From: Methanothrix sp.
GTDB lineage: Archaea; Halobacteriota; Methanosarcinia; Methanotrichales; Methanotrichaceae
Direction of reading: 5' to 3'
Length of the DNA: 6,584 nucleotides
Assembly: GCA_028688175.1 (NCBI GenBank)
Contig: JAQTYS010000150.1
Coordinates: 1 to 6,584, forward strand
Part shown: one piece after another, positions 1 through 6,304 of the stretch
How positions within the stretch are numbered: the first letter of the stretch is position 1
Layout of the letters: each line of letters begins with the position of its first letter
Program-made: the position numbers and the translations under genes
Notes under the pieces: model-generated
The model's input: only the letters and a program-made list of their open reading frames with translations
Told to the model about the DNA's origin: nothing
Database searches by the model: none

Positions 1-126
1 CCTTGCCAACCGCAAGTGTCTCCTTGCCAACCGCAAGTGTCTCCTTGCCAACCGCAAGTGTCTCCTTGCCAACCGCAAGTGTCTCCTTGCCAACCGCAAG
101 TGTCTCCTTGCCAACCGCAAGTGTCT
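1..126. repeat. 21-bp perfect tandem repeat, six copies, within the acylphosphatase tail
   Basis: Six identical 21-bp units occupy 1-21, 22-42, 43-63, 64-84, 85-105 and 106-126. A degenerate seventh unit follows at 127-147. The array may continue beyond the left edge. Because 21 is a multiple of three, each unit adds exactly one heptapeptide (TLAVGKE) to the minus-strand protein without shifting frame. Identity at every third codon position points to recent duplication rather than to selection on the peptide alone. Plus-strand open frames through the array are a by-product of its periodicity. Confidence 0.97.
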
Positions 127-532
127 CTTTTCCAACTGACAGGTTCTCCAATGTTACTGCTAGAATCTCTCGGCTTACATCTACACCCGCTTTGGTTATG
201 ACTATGAGCGCTTTTAATTGATCTACGGCGGCGTCAAGTCGTGAATCCGTCTCTCCGCTTTCCACCAATTTGGCAAAGCTCTTGTATTCGTCTGTTGCTG
301 CCCTATATTCCTTCTCAATACCCGTAACATTGATAATGGTGTTTTGGATGACAATGGCTTTCGCAAATCTCTCCAGGTCGTTTTCTTCACCCTCAGCTAT
401 TATCAGCACCCTGCCATCTGCAAGATTTTCTATATGGCCTTTTATTTCAAAACGCTTTGCTATGTCTATGACCTTGGACCGATAACCGGATTTTTGAACA
501 CTTCCCGATACGTATGCAATTAGCCTTTTCAT
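1..532 (-). CDS. Acylphosphatase-domain protein with C-terminal heptapeptide repeats (3' end outside window)
   Basis: Reading the minus strand from the ATG at 532-530 gives 177 codons without a stop, running off the left edge. Residues 1 to about 90 match an acylphosphatase: MKRLIAYVSGSVQKSGYR, then ENLADGRV and an AEGEENDLERF segment. The family's two catalytic residues are present with the usual 18-residue spacing, Arg18 in the phosphate loop and Asn36. The loop reads GSVQKSGYR, where most enzymes have GxVQGVxFR. Family members hydrolyse acyl phosphates in the cytoplasm. A usual acylphosphatase is about 90-100 residues; this one continues through a mostly helical-looking stretch (about 90-130) and then a TLAVGKE heptad repeated from 137 to the edge. 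An in-frame ATG at 547-545 is an alternative start; an in-frame TGA lies just above it. No good ribosome site fits either ATG, so a leaderless start is possible. It is divergent from the ACT-hom operon. Enzyme activity and the role of the tail are inferred. Confidence 0.82.
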   Translation of the reverse strand, partial: MKRLIAYVSGSVQKSGYRSKVIDIAKRFEIKGHIENLADGRVLIIAEGEENDLERFAKAIVIQNTIINVTGIEKEYRAATDEYKSFAKLVESGETDSRLDAAVDQLKALIVITKAGVDVSREILAVTLENLSVGKETLAVGKETLAVGKETLAVGKETLAVGKETLAVGKETLAVGK

Positions 533-690
533 CAAACGTATATTCATATTTGCTCATATATGTCCTTAATCCAAGCAGTGCGAAAGTGTTTACAAAATTT
601 TCCAAGGACCATAAACGTTCATTGTAAAGCAATCACTTGGACGAAGAAGAGATGTTAGCCACCGTTTGTTGCATTGTCTCTACAACAACC

Positions 691-696
691 TTTATT
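691..696 (+). promoter_or_regulatory. Candidate TATA element for the ACT-hom-lig-hisD operon
   Basis: TTTATT lies 50 bp before the chosen start codon. Transcription beginning about 25 bp downstream would give a leader of roughly 20-25 bases that still holds the GAGG ribosome site. The match to the archaeal TATA consensus is only partial and no strong purine-rich BRE precedes it, so the call is tentative. Confidence 0.35.
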
Positions 697-730
697 TCCC
701 ATCACATAAACCACACGTCTATCATATTAT

Positions 731-734
731 GAGG
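731..734 (+). promoter_or_regulatory. Ribosome binding site that decides the start of the ACT protein
   Basis: GAGG sits 6 bases before the ATG at 741. This favours that ATG over the ATGs at 666 and 729, which would add an N-terminal extension that does not resemble the ACT family. The protein from 741 begins directly with the first ACT beta strand. Confidence 0.65.
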
Positions 735-740
735 AATGCT

Positions 741-1247
741 ATGCGACTTTCCATGGATTTAGAGCTACAGGATGTACCAGGTCAGCTTCTCCTGGCTTTG
801 CAGCCCTTCAGGGACAATAAGGCCAATATCATCAGCGTGGTTCATCATAGGGACAGAAAGACACCTCGCGGCATGATCCCGGTTCGCTTCGTAGTGGAGA
901 TGGACCGGACCAAGATCGAGACCGTCAACGCCAAGCTCAAGGAGTGCGGCATCTCCGTGGTGCGAGCAGGCGAAGACCGCCTCATTGAAGCCGTCTCTGT
1001 GGTGCTGGTGGGCCATGTGCTACACAGCGATCTGGGTGATACCGTAAACCGCATCGACTCCACCGGCTTTGCCGAGGTCATGGACGTTTCTTTGACCATG
1101 ACCGGTGTGGACGAGCCGTCTTCCGCCTATCTCAAGATCCGCGCCACCGGCAAGGCTGAGATTCAGAAGGCATTGGCCATCCTGCGCGAAGTAGGTGCTG
1201 AGAAGAAGCTCCTTGTAATTGAGCCGATAGAAGCGGAGGCGGTCTGA
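741..1247 (+). CDS. ACT-domain protein, predicted allosteric regulator of homoserine dehydrogenase
   Basis: 168 residues from the ATG at 741. The N-terminal ACT domain starts at once: MRLSMDLELQDVPGQLL, then NIISVVHHRD and TPRG (residues 29-44). The DVPGQLL turn (11-17), with its glycine, is the typical ligand-binding and dimer-contact site of ACT domains. The C-terminal part (about 115-168, including VSLTMTGV and KALAILREVGA) looks like a second ACT-like unit. It corresponds to the archaeal family predicted to regulate homoserine dehydrogenase allosterically (COG2061 type). The next gene, 2 bp downstream, is a homoserine dehydrogenase that lacks its own C-terminal ACT domain, which fits a separate regulatory subunit responding to an amino acid such as threonine. 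The effector and the physical interaction are inferred. The cytoplasm is the expected location, as no signal or membrane segment is visible. Confidence 0.88.
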   Translation: MRLSMDLELQDVPGQLLLALQPFRDNKANIISVVHHRDRKTPRGMIPVRFVVEMDRTKIETVNAKLKECGISVVRAGEDRLIEAVSVVLVGHVLHSDLGDTVNRIDSTGFAEVMDVSLTMTGVDEPSSAYLKIRATGKAEIQKALAILREVGAEKKLLVIEPIEAEAV

Positions 1248-1249
1248 AT

Positions 1250-2257
1250 ATGAGGGACATTAAAGTATCCCTGGTGGGCTATGGCATTGTCGGCCACGGC
1301 GTGGTTGATGTTCTCAGTCGCAAGAAGAAGATGCTCAGAGATATGGGCCTGAATCTCAAGCTGATCAGCGTCACCGATCACACCGGTACAGTAATGGCGG
1401 AAGATGGCGTGGATGCTAATAGGATTTTAGGAGAGAAGACGCTGGCCAATGTGGCCACCACCAGCATGAAGGGCAAAGAGGCCATCTCTGCCATAGACTC
1501 AGACCTGGTGATAGAGGTTACTCCTACTAACATCGTACACGGCCAACCTGGTCTTGGTCACATGGAAGCTGCTCTCTCCAGCGGCAAGCACGTTGTCACC
1601 TCCAACAAAGGACCGCTGGTGGTCTCTTATAGCCGTCTGAAGAAGCTGGCTGAGGACAACGGTGTGATGATGAAGTTTGAAGCCACCGTGGGCGGCACCA
1701 TGCCACTCATCAGCCTGGTGGAACGCACCCTGGTAGGTAATACCATCTTCGGCATCCGGGGAATATTCAATGGCACCTGCAACTATATCCTCACCCGCAT
1801 GACAGAGGAGGGCATACCCTACACTCACGCGCTGAGCGAGGCTCAGGATATGGGAATCGCCGAGGCCGATCCGAGCTACGATGTGGAGGGCGTGGACACA
1901 GCAGGAAAAGTAGTCATCCTGGCCAATTCGCTCTTCGACATGAACATCAAGTACAGCGATGTGGATGTGACCGGCATTACCGGCGTTACACCCGAGGCCC
2001 TGGCCCTGGCCAAGAAACGCGGTTACGCCATTAAACTCATCGGTGATGTGCCCGCCCTCACGGTGCGGCCCACTCTGGTGCCGCTGGGTAGCCCCATAGC
2101 GGTATCTGGAACTCTGAATTCGGCAGCTATTTACACCGATCTATCTGGAACCATAACCGTAACTGGCCTAGGTGCCGGCTCCATCGAGACTGCTTCCGCC
2201 ATTCTGACCGATATCATCAGCATCTACCGGACGAAACAGATCGACGCCATATTCTAA
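1250..2257 (+). CDS. hom: Homoserine dehydrogenase (EC 1.1.1.3)
   Basis: 335 residues, the short form without a C-terminal ACT domain. It reduces L-aspartate 4-semialdehyde to L-homoserine with NAD(P)H, the branch point toward threonine and methionine. The Rossmann nucleotide motif GYGIVGHG is at residues 10-17. The catalytic domain has SNKGPL with the conserved Lys120, GTCNYILT, and the family signature EADPSYDVEGVDTAGK, in which Glu205, Asp216 and Lys220 match the spacing of the substrate-binding and catalytic residues of the yeast enzyme (E208, D219, K223). The start ATG is 2 bp after the ACT gene's stop, with GGAGG at 1235-1239 inside that gene's end, so translation is probably coupled. 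The next gene begins on the base after this stop codon. No damage is seen. The ACT protein upstream is the likely regulator. Confidence 0.95.
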   Translation: MRDIKVSLVGYGIVGHGVVDVLSRKKKMLRDMGLNLKLISVTDHTGTVMAEDGVDANRILGEKTLANVATTSMKGKEAISAIDSDLVIEVTPTNIVHGQPGLGHMEAALSSGKHVVTSNKGPLVVSYSRLKKLAEDNGVMMKFEATVGGTMPLISLVERTLVGNTIFGIRGIFNGTCNYILTRMTEEGIPYTHALSEAQDMGIAEADPSYDVEGVDTAGKVVILANSLFDMNIKYSDVDVTGITGVTPEALALAKKRGYAIKLIGDVPALTVRPTLVPLGSPIAVSGTLNSAAIYTDLSGTITVTGLGAGSIETASAILTDIISIYRTKQIDAIF

Positions 2258-3961
2258 ATGACCAGCTTTCTTGCCTTTGCACAGCTATGCCAGAAGGTTG
2301 AGGCCTTATCCGGCTCCCTGGAGAAGATCGACCTAGTCGCAGCATTCCTTTCAGGCCTGGATGAGGCTGAACTCTCGGTGGCCTGTAGCTATGTCATGGG
2401 CATGCTCTTCCCTCCCAGCCAGAATCTGGTAATGGGCGTGGGGCCTCGTATCCTCTACGAGGCCCTGGCGAAAGCCTGTGGCTGCCCGGCCGAGCTGATC
2501 TCACAGATGCTTCGCGCCACCGGTGATCCGGGACTGGTGGCTGCCGGCATTGTAGAGAAGAGAAGGCCGCTTGGCTTTGCTGCTTTCCAGGAGGCTCTGC
2601 CGCTCACCATAGCCGACGTTTACAAGAGGTTTGTGGCAATAGCTCACGCTTCCGGCAAGAAAAGTCAGGACACTAAAGTCAAGAACCTGCAATTCTTGTT
2701 CAGCTTGGCCGGCCCTCTGGAGGCCAGGTATATCGCCCGCCTGGCCATTGAGGACATGAGGATCGGCATTGGTGAAGGAAGCATGCGGGATGCCGTCGCC
2801 CGGGCATTTTCTAAAAGCGGCGTTGATGCAGAGAAGGTGGAGCGGGCCTATAACCTCACCAACGATATGGGCTTGGTGGCAGTGAATGCCAGGCGCGGCA
2901 CTCTGGCTGAGCTATCAGTCATGATCAATCACCCCATTAAGATGATGCTGGCACAGCTCGGTGAGAGCATTGCATCGGCCTTGGGTGAGATTGGCACTGC
3001 TGCTATCGAATGGAAGTATGATGGCGCTCGGGTGCAGATCCATAAAGATGGATACCATGTAGAAGTATTCTCCCGGCGCTTGGAGAATGTGACTGCCTCT
3101 CTGCCGGAGATAGTCTCGGCTGCAAGGCAGATAACTGCCAAGAGTGCCATACTGGATGGAGAAGCAGTGGCCATTGGCAAAGATGGCCGGCCTATGGCCT
3201 TCCAGGATATATTGAAACGGTTTCGCAGAAAATATAATGTCGAAAAGCTTGCTGCCCAGATTCCCTTGCGCCTTTTCCTCTTCGATTTGATCTATCTGGA
3301 CGGCAAGAGCGTGACAGATCTGCCCCTTAGCGAAAGAAGAACACTGCTGGAGAAGATTGCCGGACAGAATCCCACCAGTTCTCTTCTACTGGCAGATCAT
3401 GTCCTCTCCAGCAGTGTTGAAACTGCAGAGGAGATCTACCGCCAGGCTCTGGCTGCTGGCCATGAAGGTCTCATCTTAAAGAATCCTGCCTCCGTCTACG
3501 CTCCAGGAAAGAGGGGCAAGAACTGGCTGAAGATCAAGCCGGTTATGGAGACCTTGGACCTGGTGGTAATAGGCGCAAAATGGGGTGAAGGCCGCAGAGC
3601 GAGCCTGCTCGGCTCCTATCGGCTGGGATGCCAGGACACTGCCAGCGGCAATCTTTTGGATATGGGCTTTGTGGCTACCGGATTTTCGGATGAGTCTCTG
3701 GTGGAGCTAACTGAGATGTTCCGGGAGCTGATTATTCTGGAGAAGGGCATGGAGGTGGAGATCAAGCCGGCGGTGATCTTCGAGGTGGCTTACGAGGAAA
3801 TACAGCATAGTCCCAACTACTCATCAGGGTACGCATTGCGTTTTCCCAGGATGGTTGCCGTAAGGTACGATAAATCTCTGGAAGAGGCAGACAGCCTGGA
3901 GCGCGTCGTCTCCCTTTACAGAGGACAGAGGGGCAGGAACAATTCCATTGAAAGGCAATAA
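2258..3961 (+). CDS. lig: ATP-dependent DNA ligase, archaeal/eukaryotic ligase I type
   Basis: 567 residues, the usual length for archaeal replicative ligases. It seals nicks in DNA (Okazaki fragments, repair) through an enzyme-AMP intermediate. The domain order is a helical DNA-binding domain (about 1-220), a nucleotidyltransferase domain (about 221-425) and a C-terminal OB fold. Motif I is KYDGAR with AMP-accepting Lys253; next come LDGEAV (Glu302), motif III FLFDLIYLDG (340-349), motif IV EGLILK (403-408) and motif V WLKIKP (Lys425, Lys427); RFPR near the C-terminus belongs to the motif VI region. All key residues are present. The ATG follows directly on the stop codon of hom, so translation is probably coupled. 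A replication gene between two amino-acid biosynthesis genes has no obvious functional logic and may only reflect shared constitutive expression. Confidence 0.97.
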   Translation: MTSFLAFAQLCQKVEALSGSLEKIDLVAAFLSGLDEAELSVACSYVMGMLFPPSQNLVMGVGPRILYEALAKACGCPAELISQMLRATGDPGLVAAGIVEKRRPLGFAAFQEALPLTIADVYKRFVAIAHASGKKSQDTKVKNLQFLFSLAGPLEARYIARLAIEDMRIGIGEGSMRDAVARAFSKSGVDAEKVERAYNLTNDMGLVAVNARRGTLAELSVMINHPIKMMLAQLGESIASALGEIGTAAIEWKYDGARVQIHKDGYHVEVFSRRLENVTASLPEIVSAARQITAKSAILDGEAVAIGKDGRPMAFQDILKRFRRKYNVEKLAAQIPLRLFLFDLIYLDGKSVTDLPLSERRTLLEKIAGQNPTSSLLLADHVLSSSVETAEEIYRQALAAGHEGLILKNPASVYAPGKRGKNWLKIKPVMETLDLVVIGAKWGEGRRASLLGSYRLGCQDTASGNLLDMGFVATGFSDESLVELTEMFRELIILEKGMEVEIKPAVIFEVAYEEIQHSPNYSSGYALRFPRMVAVRYDKSLEEADSLERVVSLYRGQRGRNNSIERQ

Positions 3962-3976
3962 TAGAGGCTATAATAG

Positions 3977-5263
3977 ATGATTACAAAGATGCTAAGCGAG
4001 TTAGCGGATGAAGAGCTGCAGGCCCTTCTCTCTCGAGATGTAGGCATCTCCGAGGTGCTTTCCGCAGTCAATGATATTGTTATGGAAGTGGGAAGCAAAG
4101 GAGATGAAGCTCTCTTCAAGTTCACGGAGACCTTTGAGGGTGCTCGTCTCGATGACCTGCGAGTAAGCGAAGACGAGATTGATGCAGCTTACGATCTGGT
4201 GGAGGATAGGCTCATAGAAGCGCTGTCTGATGCAGCAGAAAATATCTTCCAATTCCATAAGATGCAAAAGGAACGGCAGTTGTGGATGACCGAGATTGCA
4301 CCCGGCGTGTCAGTGGGCCAGAAGGTAGTGCCTATCGACTCAGTGGGCGCTTATGTGCCAGGTGGAAGAGCCTCTTATCCGAGCTCAGCATTGATGAACA
4401 TAATTCCCGCAAAAGTTGCCGGTGTCTCCAGGATAGTAGTATGCACTCCACCTAAAGCGGACGGATCCATTACTCCTCTGACTCTGGTGGCTGCCGACAA
4501 GGCCGGAGCAGATGAGATTTACAAGGTAGGCGGGGCTCAGGCCATCGCGGCAATGGGTCTAGGCACGGAGAGCATAGAGCGAGTGCAAAAGATCGTGGGG
4601 CCGGGCAATGTCTATGTTACTGCTGCCAAGATGCTATTGCGAGGCAGCGTAGAGATCGACTTTCCGGCAGGTCCGAGCGAAGTTCTTATCCTAGCCGATC
4701 GGACCGCGGATCCGGGTGTGATCGCCGCAGACATGATCGCCCAGGGAGAGCATGATCCGAGGTCCATCTCAGTGCTGGTGGCGTTGGACGACCTGCTGGC
4801 CAGCGCCGTGATCGAGGAGTTGAGCATTCAGGCAGCGGGAGCAGCGCGCAGCGAGATCGTGAAGCAGAGTCTTGATCACAGTGCAGTTCTCGTGGCCGAT
4901 GACATGGACGAGGCGGTGGACTTTTGCAATGCCTTTGCGGCGGAACATTTGGAGATAATCACCCGTGACCCCATGGACGTCTTCAGGCACATTCGCAATG
5001 CGGGCAGCGTGTTCTTAGGCAAGTTCACGCCTGTTGCCGCAGGCGATTATGCCAGTGGCACCAATCATGTGCTTCCCACCTCGGGATATGCCAGAACCTT
5101 CTCGGGGCTGAATGTGGACCACTTCACCAAGAAGATCTCTGTGCAGATGATAACCGATGAGGGGCTGCTGGGCCTGGAGGATACTATTACCACTTTGGCC
5201 GAGGCTGAGGGCTTGAAGGCGCATGCCGAATCGGTGAGAAGAAGGCTGGAGCCGAAGGTGTGA
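3977..5263 (+). CDS. hisD: Histidinol dehydrogenase (EC 1.1.1.23)
   Basis: 428 residues, normal family length. It carries out the last two steps of histidine synthesis, oxidising L-histidinol to histidinal and then to L-histidine with two NAD+; it is a zinc enzyme. The zinc ligands Gln256, His259, Asp357 and His416 and the catalytic pair Glu323-His324 (FAAEHLEI) all lie at a constant offset of three from the E. coli residues (Q259, H262, D360, H419, E326, H327). Other family blocks are AYVPGGRASYPSS, VGGAQAIAA, VGPGNVYV, FPAGPSEVL and AGDYASGTNHVLPT. The start ATG at 3977 follows a GAGG at 3964-3967 and lies 15 bp after the ligase stop, so it is the last gene of the operon. An in-frame ATG four codons later is a less likely start. 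No other his genes lie in the window; they must be elsewhere, as is common in archaea. A stem-loop follows. Confidence 0.97.
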   Translation: MITKMLSELADEELQALLSRDVGISEVLSAVNDIVMEVGSKGDEALFKFTETFEGARLDDLRVSEDEIDAAYDLVEDRLIEALSDAAENIFQFHKMQKERQLWMTEIAPGVSVGQKVVPIDSVGAYVPGGRASYPSSALMNIIPAKVAGVSRIVVCTPPKADGSITPLTLVAADKAGADEIYKVGGAQAIAAMGLGTESIERVQKIVGPGNVYVTAAKMLLRGSVEIDFPAGPSEVLILADRTADPGVIAADMIAQGEHDPRSISVLVALDDLLASAVIEELSIQAAGAARSEIVKQSLDHSAVLVADDMDEAVDFCNAFAAEHLEIITRDPMDVFRHIRNAGSVFLGKFTPVAAGDYASGTNHVLPTSGYARTFSGLNVDHFTKKISVQMITDEGLLGLEDTITTLAEAEGLKAHAESVRRRLEPKV

Positions 5264-5287
5264 GTAAAAGTCTCGCAAGCTTCGGGG

Positions 5288-5308
5288 GGAGAAGGTCTGA
5301 TCTTCTCC
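5288..5308. terminator. Stem-loop terminator between hisD and the convergent winged-helix gene
   Basis: GGAGAAG (5288-5294) and CTTCTCC (5302-5308) form a perfect 7-bp stem around a 7-base loop, 24 bp after the hisD stop codon. Only a short run of three T follows on the plus strand, so it is not a textbook intrinsic terminator. Its place between convergent genes suggests it separates the transcripts or protects their 3' ends. Confidence 0.6.
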
Positions 5309-5314
5309 TTTCGC

Positions 5315-5632
5315 CTAGAAATCCATGTTTTTAAACTCTTCAATCTCTTCTGGTGTCAAGAACTCAAACCATTCGACTGGTTTTACTTTTAGCACAGATC
5401 TTCCACATCTTTCGGCTTTCTCTGTCCGTATCCAGTGATCTCTTTCTAATCGCCGAACAGATCCGTATACTTTGCCGCTTGACCATCCCAGCTCTTTAGC
5501 CAATTCGTATATGCTGGAGCCTGGCTTTCTGTTAATCACTCTATAGAGCTCATAGTCGGTATCAAGCCCTTCTCGGACTCTGGCATCTCGCGCTGCCCGC
5601 ATCCCGTCCTCCCCTGATATTCCTGGATTCAT
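5315..5632 (-). CDS. Small winged-helix DNA-binding protein
   Basis: 105 residues from the ATG at 5632-5630, chosen because GAGGA lies 9 bases upstream on the minus strand (5646-5642). The frame is open further up, with ATGs at 5641, 5677 (120 residues) and 5770 (151 residues), but the longest form would read through a GC-rich patch of different composition. Residues 27-67 look like a helix-turn-helix: YELYRVI, then SIYELAKELGWSSGKVYGSVRRLERD, with a recognition helix near 52-65 rich in Arg and Lys. Residues 68-84 form the wing (IRTEKAERCGRSVLKV). The acidic C-terminal tail LTPEEIEEFKNMDF could be an interaction helix. The fold resembles MarR/ArsR-like archaeal regulators; target and ligand are unknown. 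It is convergent with hisD and divergent from the TIR-caspase genes, so local control of that pair is possible but unproven. Confidence 0.72.
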   Translation of the reverse strand: MNPGISGEDGMRAARDARVREGLDTDYELYRVINRKPGSSIYELAKELGWSSGKVYGSVRRLERDHWIRTEKAERCGRSVLKVKPVEWFEFLTPEEIEEFKNMDF

Positions 5633-5838
5633 GCCCTGCATTCCTCTTTCATATGTTAGTATTAATGCATTAGTCATTTTCGCCAGTCCGCTGCACCGCG
5701 AGGCCGGAGCGCTCGCTGGGTTGGGGCCGATCAAGGTTGCAGCCCTTCGGTCAATCCTGGGCGCGGTCATTGAATCTGCTCACTACCGAACCATGCTTTT
5801 GCGGATTCCTGGGCAAGCCTCGCTAAGCAATAAACGTG

Positions 5839-5855
5839 CGAAAGTGCATATATAG
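5839..5855 (+). promoter_or_regulatory. Archaeal promoter (BRE plus TATA box) of the TIR-caspase operon
   Basis: TATATA at 5849-5854 is preceded by the purine-rich CGAAAG at 5839-5844, which fits a TFB-recognition element. Initiation about 25 bp downstream, near 5875-5880, would give a leader of some 25-30 bases carrying the GGAG site. Spacing and content agree well with archaeal promoters. Confidence 0.65.
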
Positions 5856-5893
5856 TATCACGCAGAGACTCAGGCAAAATAATACACGACAAA

Positions 5894-5898
5894 AGGAG
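5894..5898 (+). promoter_or_regulatory. Ribosome binding site selecting a GTG start
   Basis: AGGAG at 5894-5898 ends 7 bases before the GTG at 5906. No ATG fits this spacing, so GTG is the start of the TIR-like gene. Confidence 0.75.
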
Positions 5899-5905
5899 AA
5901 TACAC

Positions 5906-6289
5906 GTGGCAAGAAACAAAAGAATATTTATTAGTTTCGACTTTGATAATGACGAAGGTGCAAAGATCATGCTCGCCGGGCAAGCGAAGAAATCGGACAG
6001 CCCATTCGATTTTAAAGACGCGTCGGTGAAGGAACCTCTAACAGGCGACTGGAAGGAAAAGGTCAAGCGCAGAATGGACAATGTCGACGTAATAATTGTC
6101 CTTTGTGGAAAGCATACACATAAAGCAAGCGGTGTGGCTGCGGAACTTACGATTGCACAGGAGAAGAACAAGAAATATTTCCTATTAGCTGCTTATCCAG
6201 ACAAGACTTGCACGAAGCCCACATCAGCGAAGTCATCAGACAAGGTCAACGAGTGGACGTGGTCTAACCTGAAGACGTTGATCGGCTGA
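5906..6289 (+). CDS. TIR-like (MTH538/DUF1863, Thoeris ThsB-type) protein
   Basis: 127 residues from a GTG start with a strong ribosome site. The order of elements matches the flavodoxin-like TIR fold of the MTH538/ThsB family: first strand KRIFISFDFDNDEGAK (5-20), the segment FDFKDASV (34-41), a helix with DWKEKVKRRMDNVDVIIVLCGKHTH (48-72), then GVAAELTIAQEKNK (76-89), in which Glu80 sits where TIR NADases carry the catalytic glutamate, and strand KYFLLAAYPD. The end, VNEWTWSNLKTLIG, is also typical of the family. In Thoeris, ThsB proteins of this fold sense phage and convert NAD+ to a cyclic ADP-ribose-type signal that activates a partner effector. The partner here appears to be the caspase-like gene 15 bp downstream. 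No membrane segment or extra domain is visible. The fold assignment is strong; catalysis and defence role are inferred. G+C is lower than in the hom-hisD operon (26/60 at 6061-6120, 33/60 at 1081-1140). Confidence 0.85.
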   Translation: MARNKRIFISFDFDNDEGAKIMLAGQAKKSDSPFDFKDASVKEPLTGDWKEKVKRRMDNVDVIIVLCGKHTHKASGVAAELTIAQEKNKKYFLLAAYPDKTCTKPTSAKSSDKVNEWTWSNLKTLIG

Positions 6290-6290
6290 G

Positions 6291-6294
6291 GGAG
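6291..6294 (+). promoter_or_regulatory. Ribosome binding site of the caspase-like gene
   Basis: GGAG at 6291-6294, directly after the TIR gene's stop, ends 10 bases before the ATG at 6305. A nearer ATG at 6295 is in another frame and stops after about a dozen codons, so 6305 is the start. Confidence 0.6.
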
Positions 6295-6304
6295 ATGAAG
6301 AGCT

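Larger units (their letters stand above)
533..740. other. Divergent intergenic region between the acylphosphatase gene and the ACT-hom operon
   Basis: This A+T-rich stretch must carry both promoters. Visible in it are a candidate archaeal TATA element for the rightward operon (691-696), a 6-bp inverted repeat just before it (TTGTTG at 666-671, CAACAA at 683-688) and a GAGG ribosome site at 731-734. For the leftward gene, the minus strand shows TTTATG-like and AAATTTT-like A/T stretches (about 590-616), none a clear TATA box. No gene, tRNA or other RNA is recognised here. Confidence 0.6.
5633..5905. other. Intergenic region with a GC-rich patch and the promoter of the TIR-caspase pair
   Basis: Between the winged-helix start and the TIR gene. 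At 5641-5680 the sequence is A/T-rich (10 G+C in 40). At 5681-5760 it changes sharply to G+C-rich (56 in 80). The patch can fold: GCTGCA (5690-5695) pairs with TGCAGC (5738-5743), with GGCC elements and the palindrome GAGCGCTC (5707-5714) inside. Open frames cross it on both strands, but none gives a protein I recognise. The rest (5771-5905) becomes A/T-richer and holds the TATA box and ribosome site of the next gene. Confidence 0.55.

Noticed and set aside
1..126. CRISPR array
   Set aside because: The units are contiguous, 21 bp each, with no spacers, and they lie inside an open reading frame.
3..221. Plus-strand open frames through the 21-bp repeats (PTASVSL and related heptads)
   Set aside because: The frame is open only because the repeat unit is a multiple of three; the minus strand gives a clear acylphosphatase-domain protein through the same bases.
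447..557. 36-codon minus-strand frame (MSKYEYTF...) with AAGGA five bases before its ATG, overlapping the acylphosphatase start
   Set aside because: The ribosome-site spacing is good, but the peptide has no recognisable features and mostly overlaps the acylphosphatase gene in another frame. It could only be a leader peptide, with no further support.
578..588. 11-base match GTGCGAAAGTG shared with 5836-5846, both near promoters, as a possible shared operator
   Set aside because: Matches of this length are expected by chance in a window of this size, and the two copies have different positions relative to their genes.
666..740. Longer N-terminus for the ACT protein from the ATG at 666
   Set aside because: The added residues do not resemble the ACT family, and the GAGG at 731-734 favours the ATG at 741.
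5631..5855. 74-residue plus-strand frame across the GC-rich patch, considered as a transposase remnant
   Set aside because: A short run such as REAGALAGLGPI only vaguely recalls IS110-type transposases; no catalytic residues, terminal repeats or target duplications are visible.
5767..6171. 134-residue minus-strand frame antisense to the TIR-like gene
   Set aside because: It is a shadow of the plus-strand TIR-like gene, which has family motifs, a promoter and a ribosome site.
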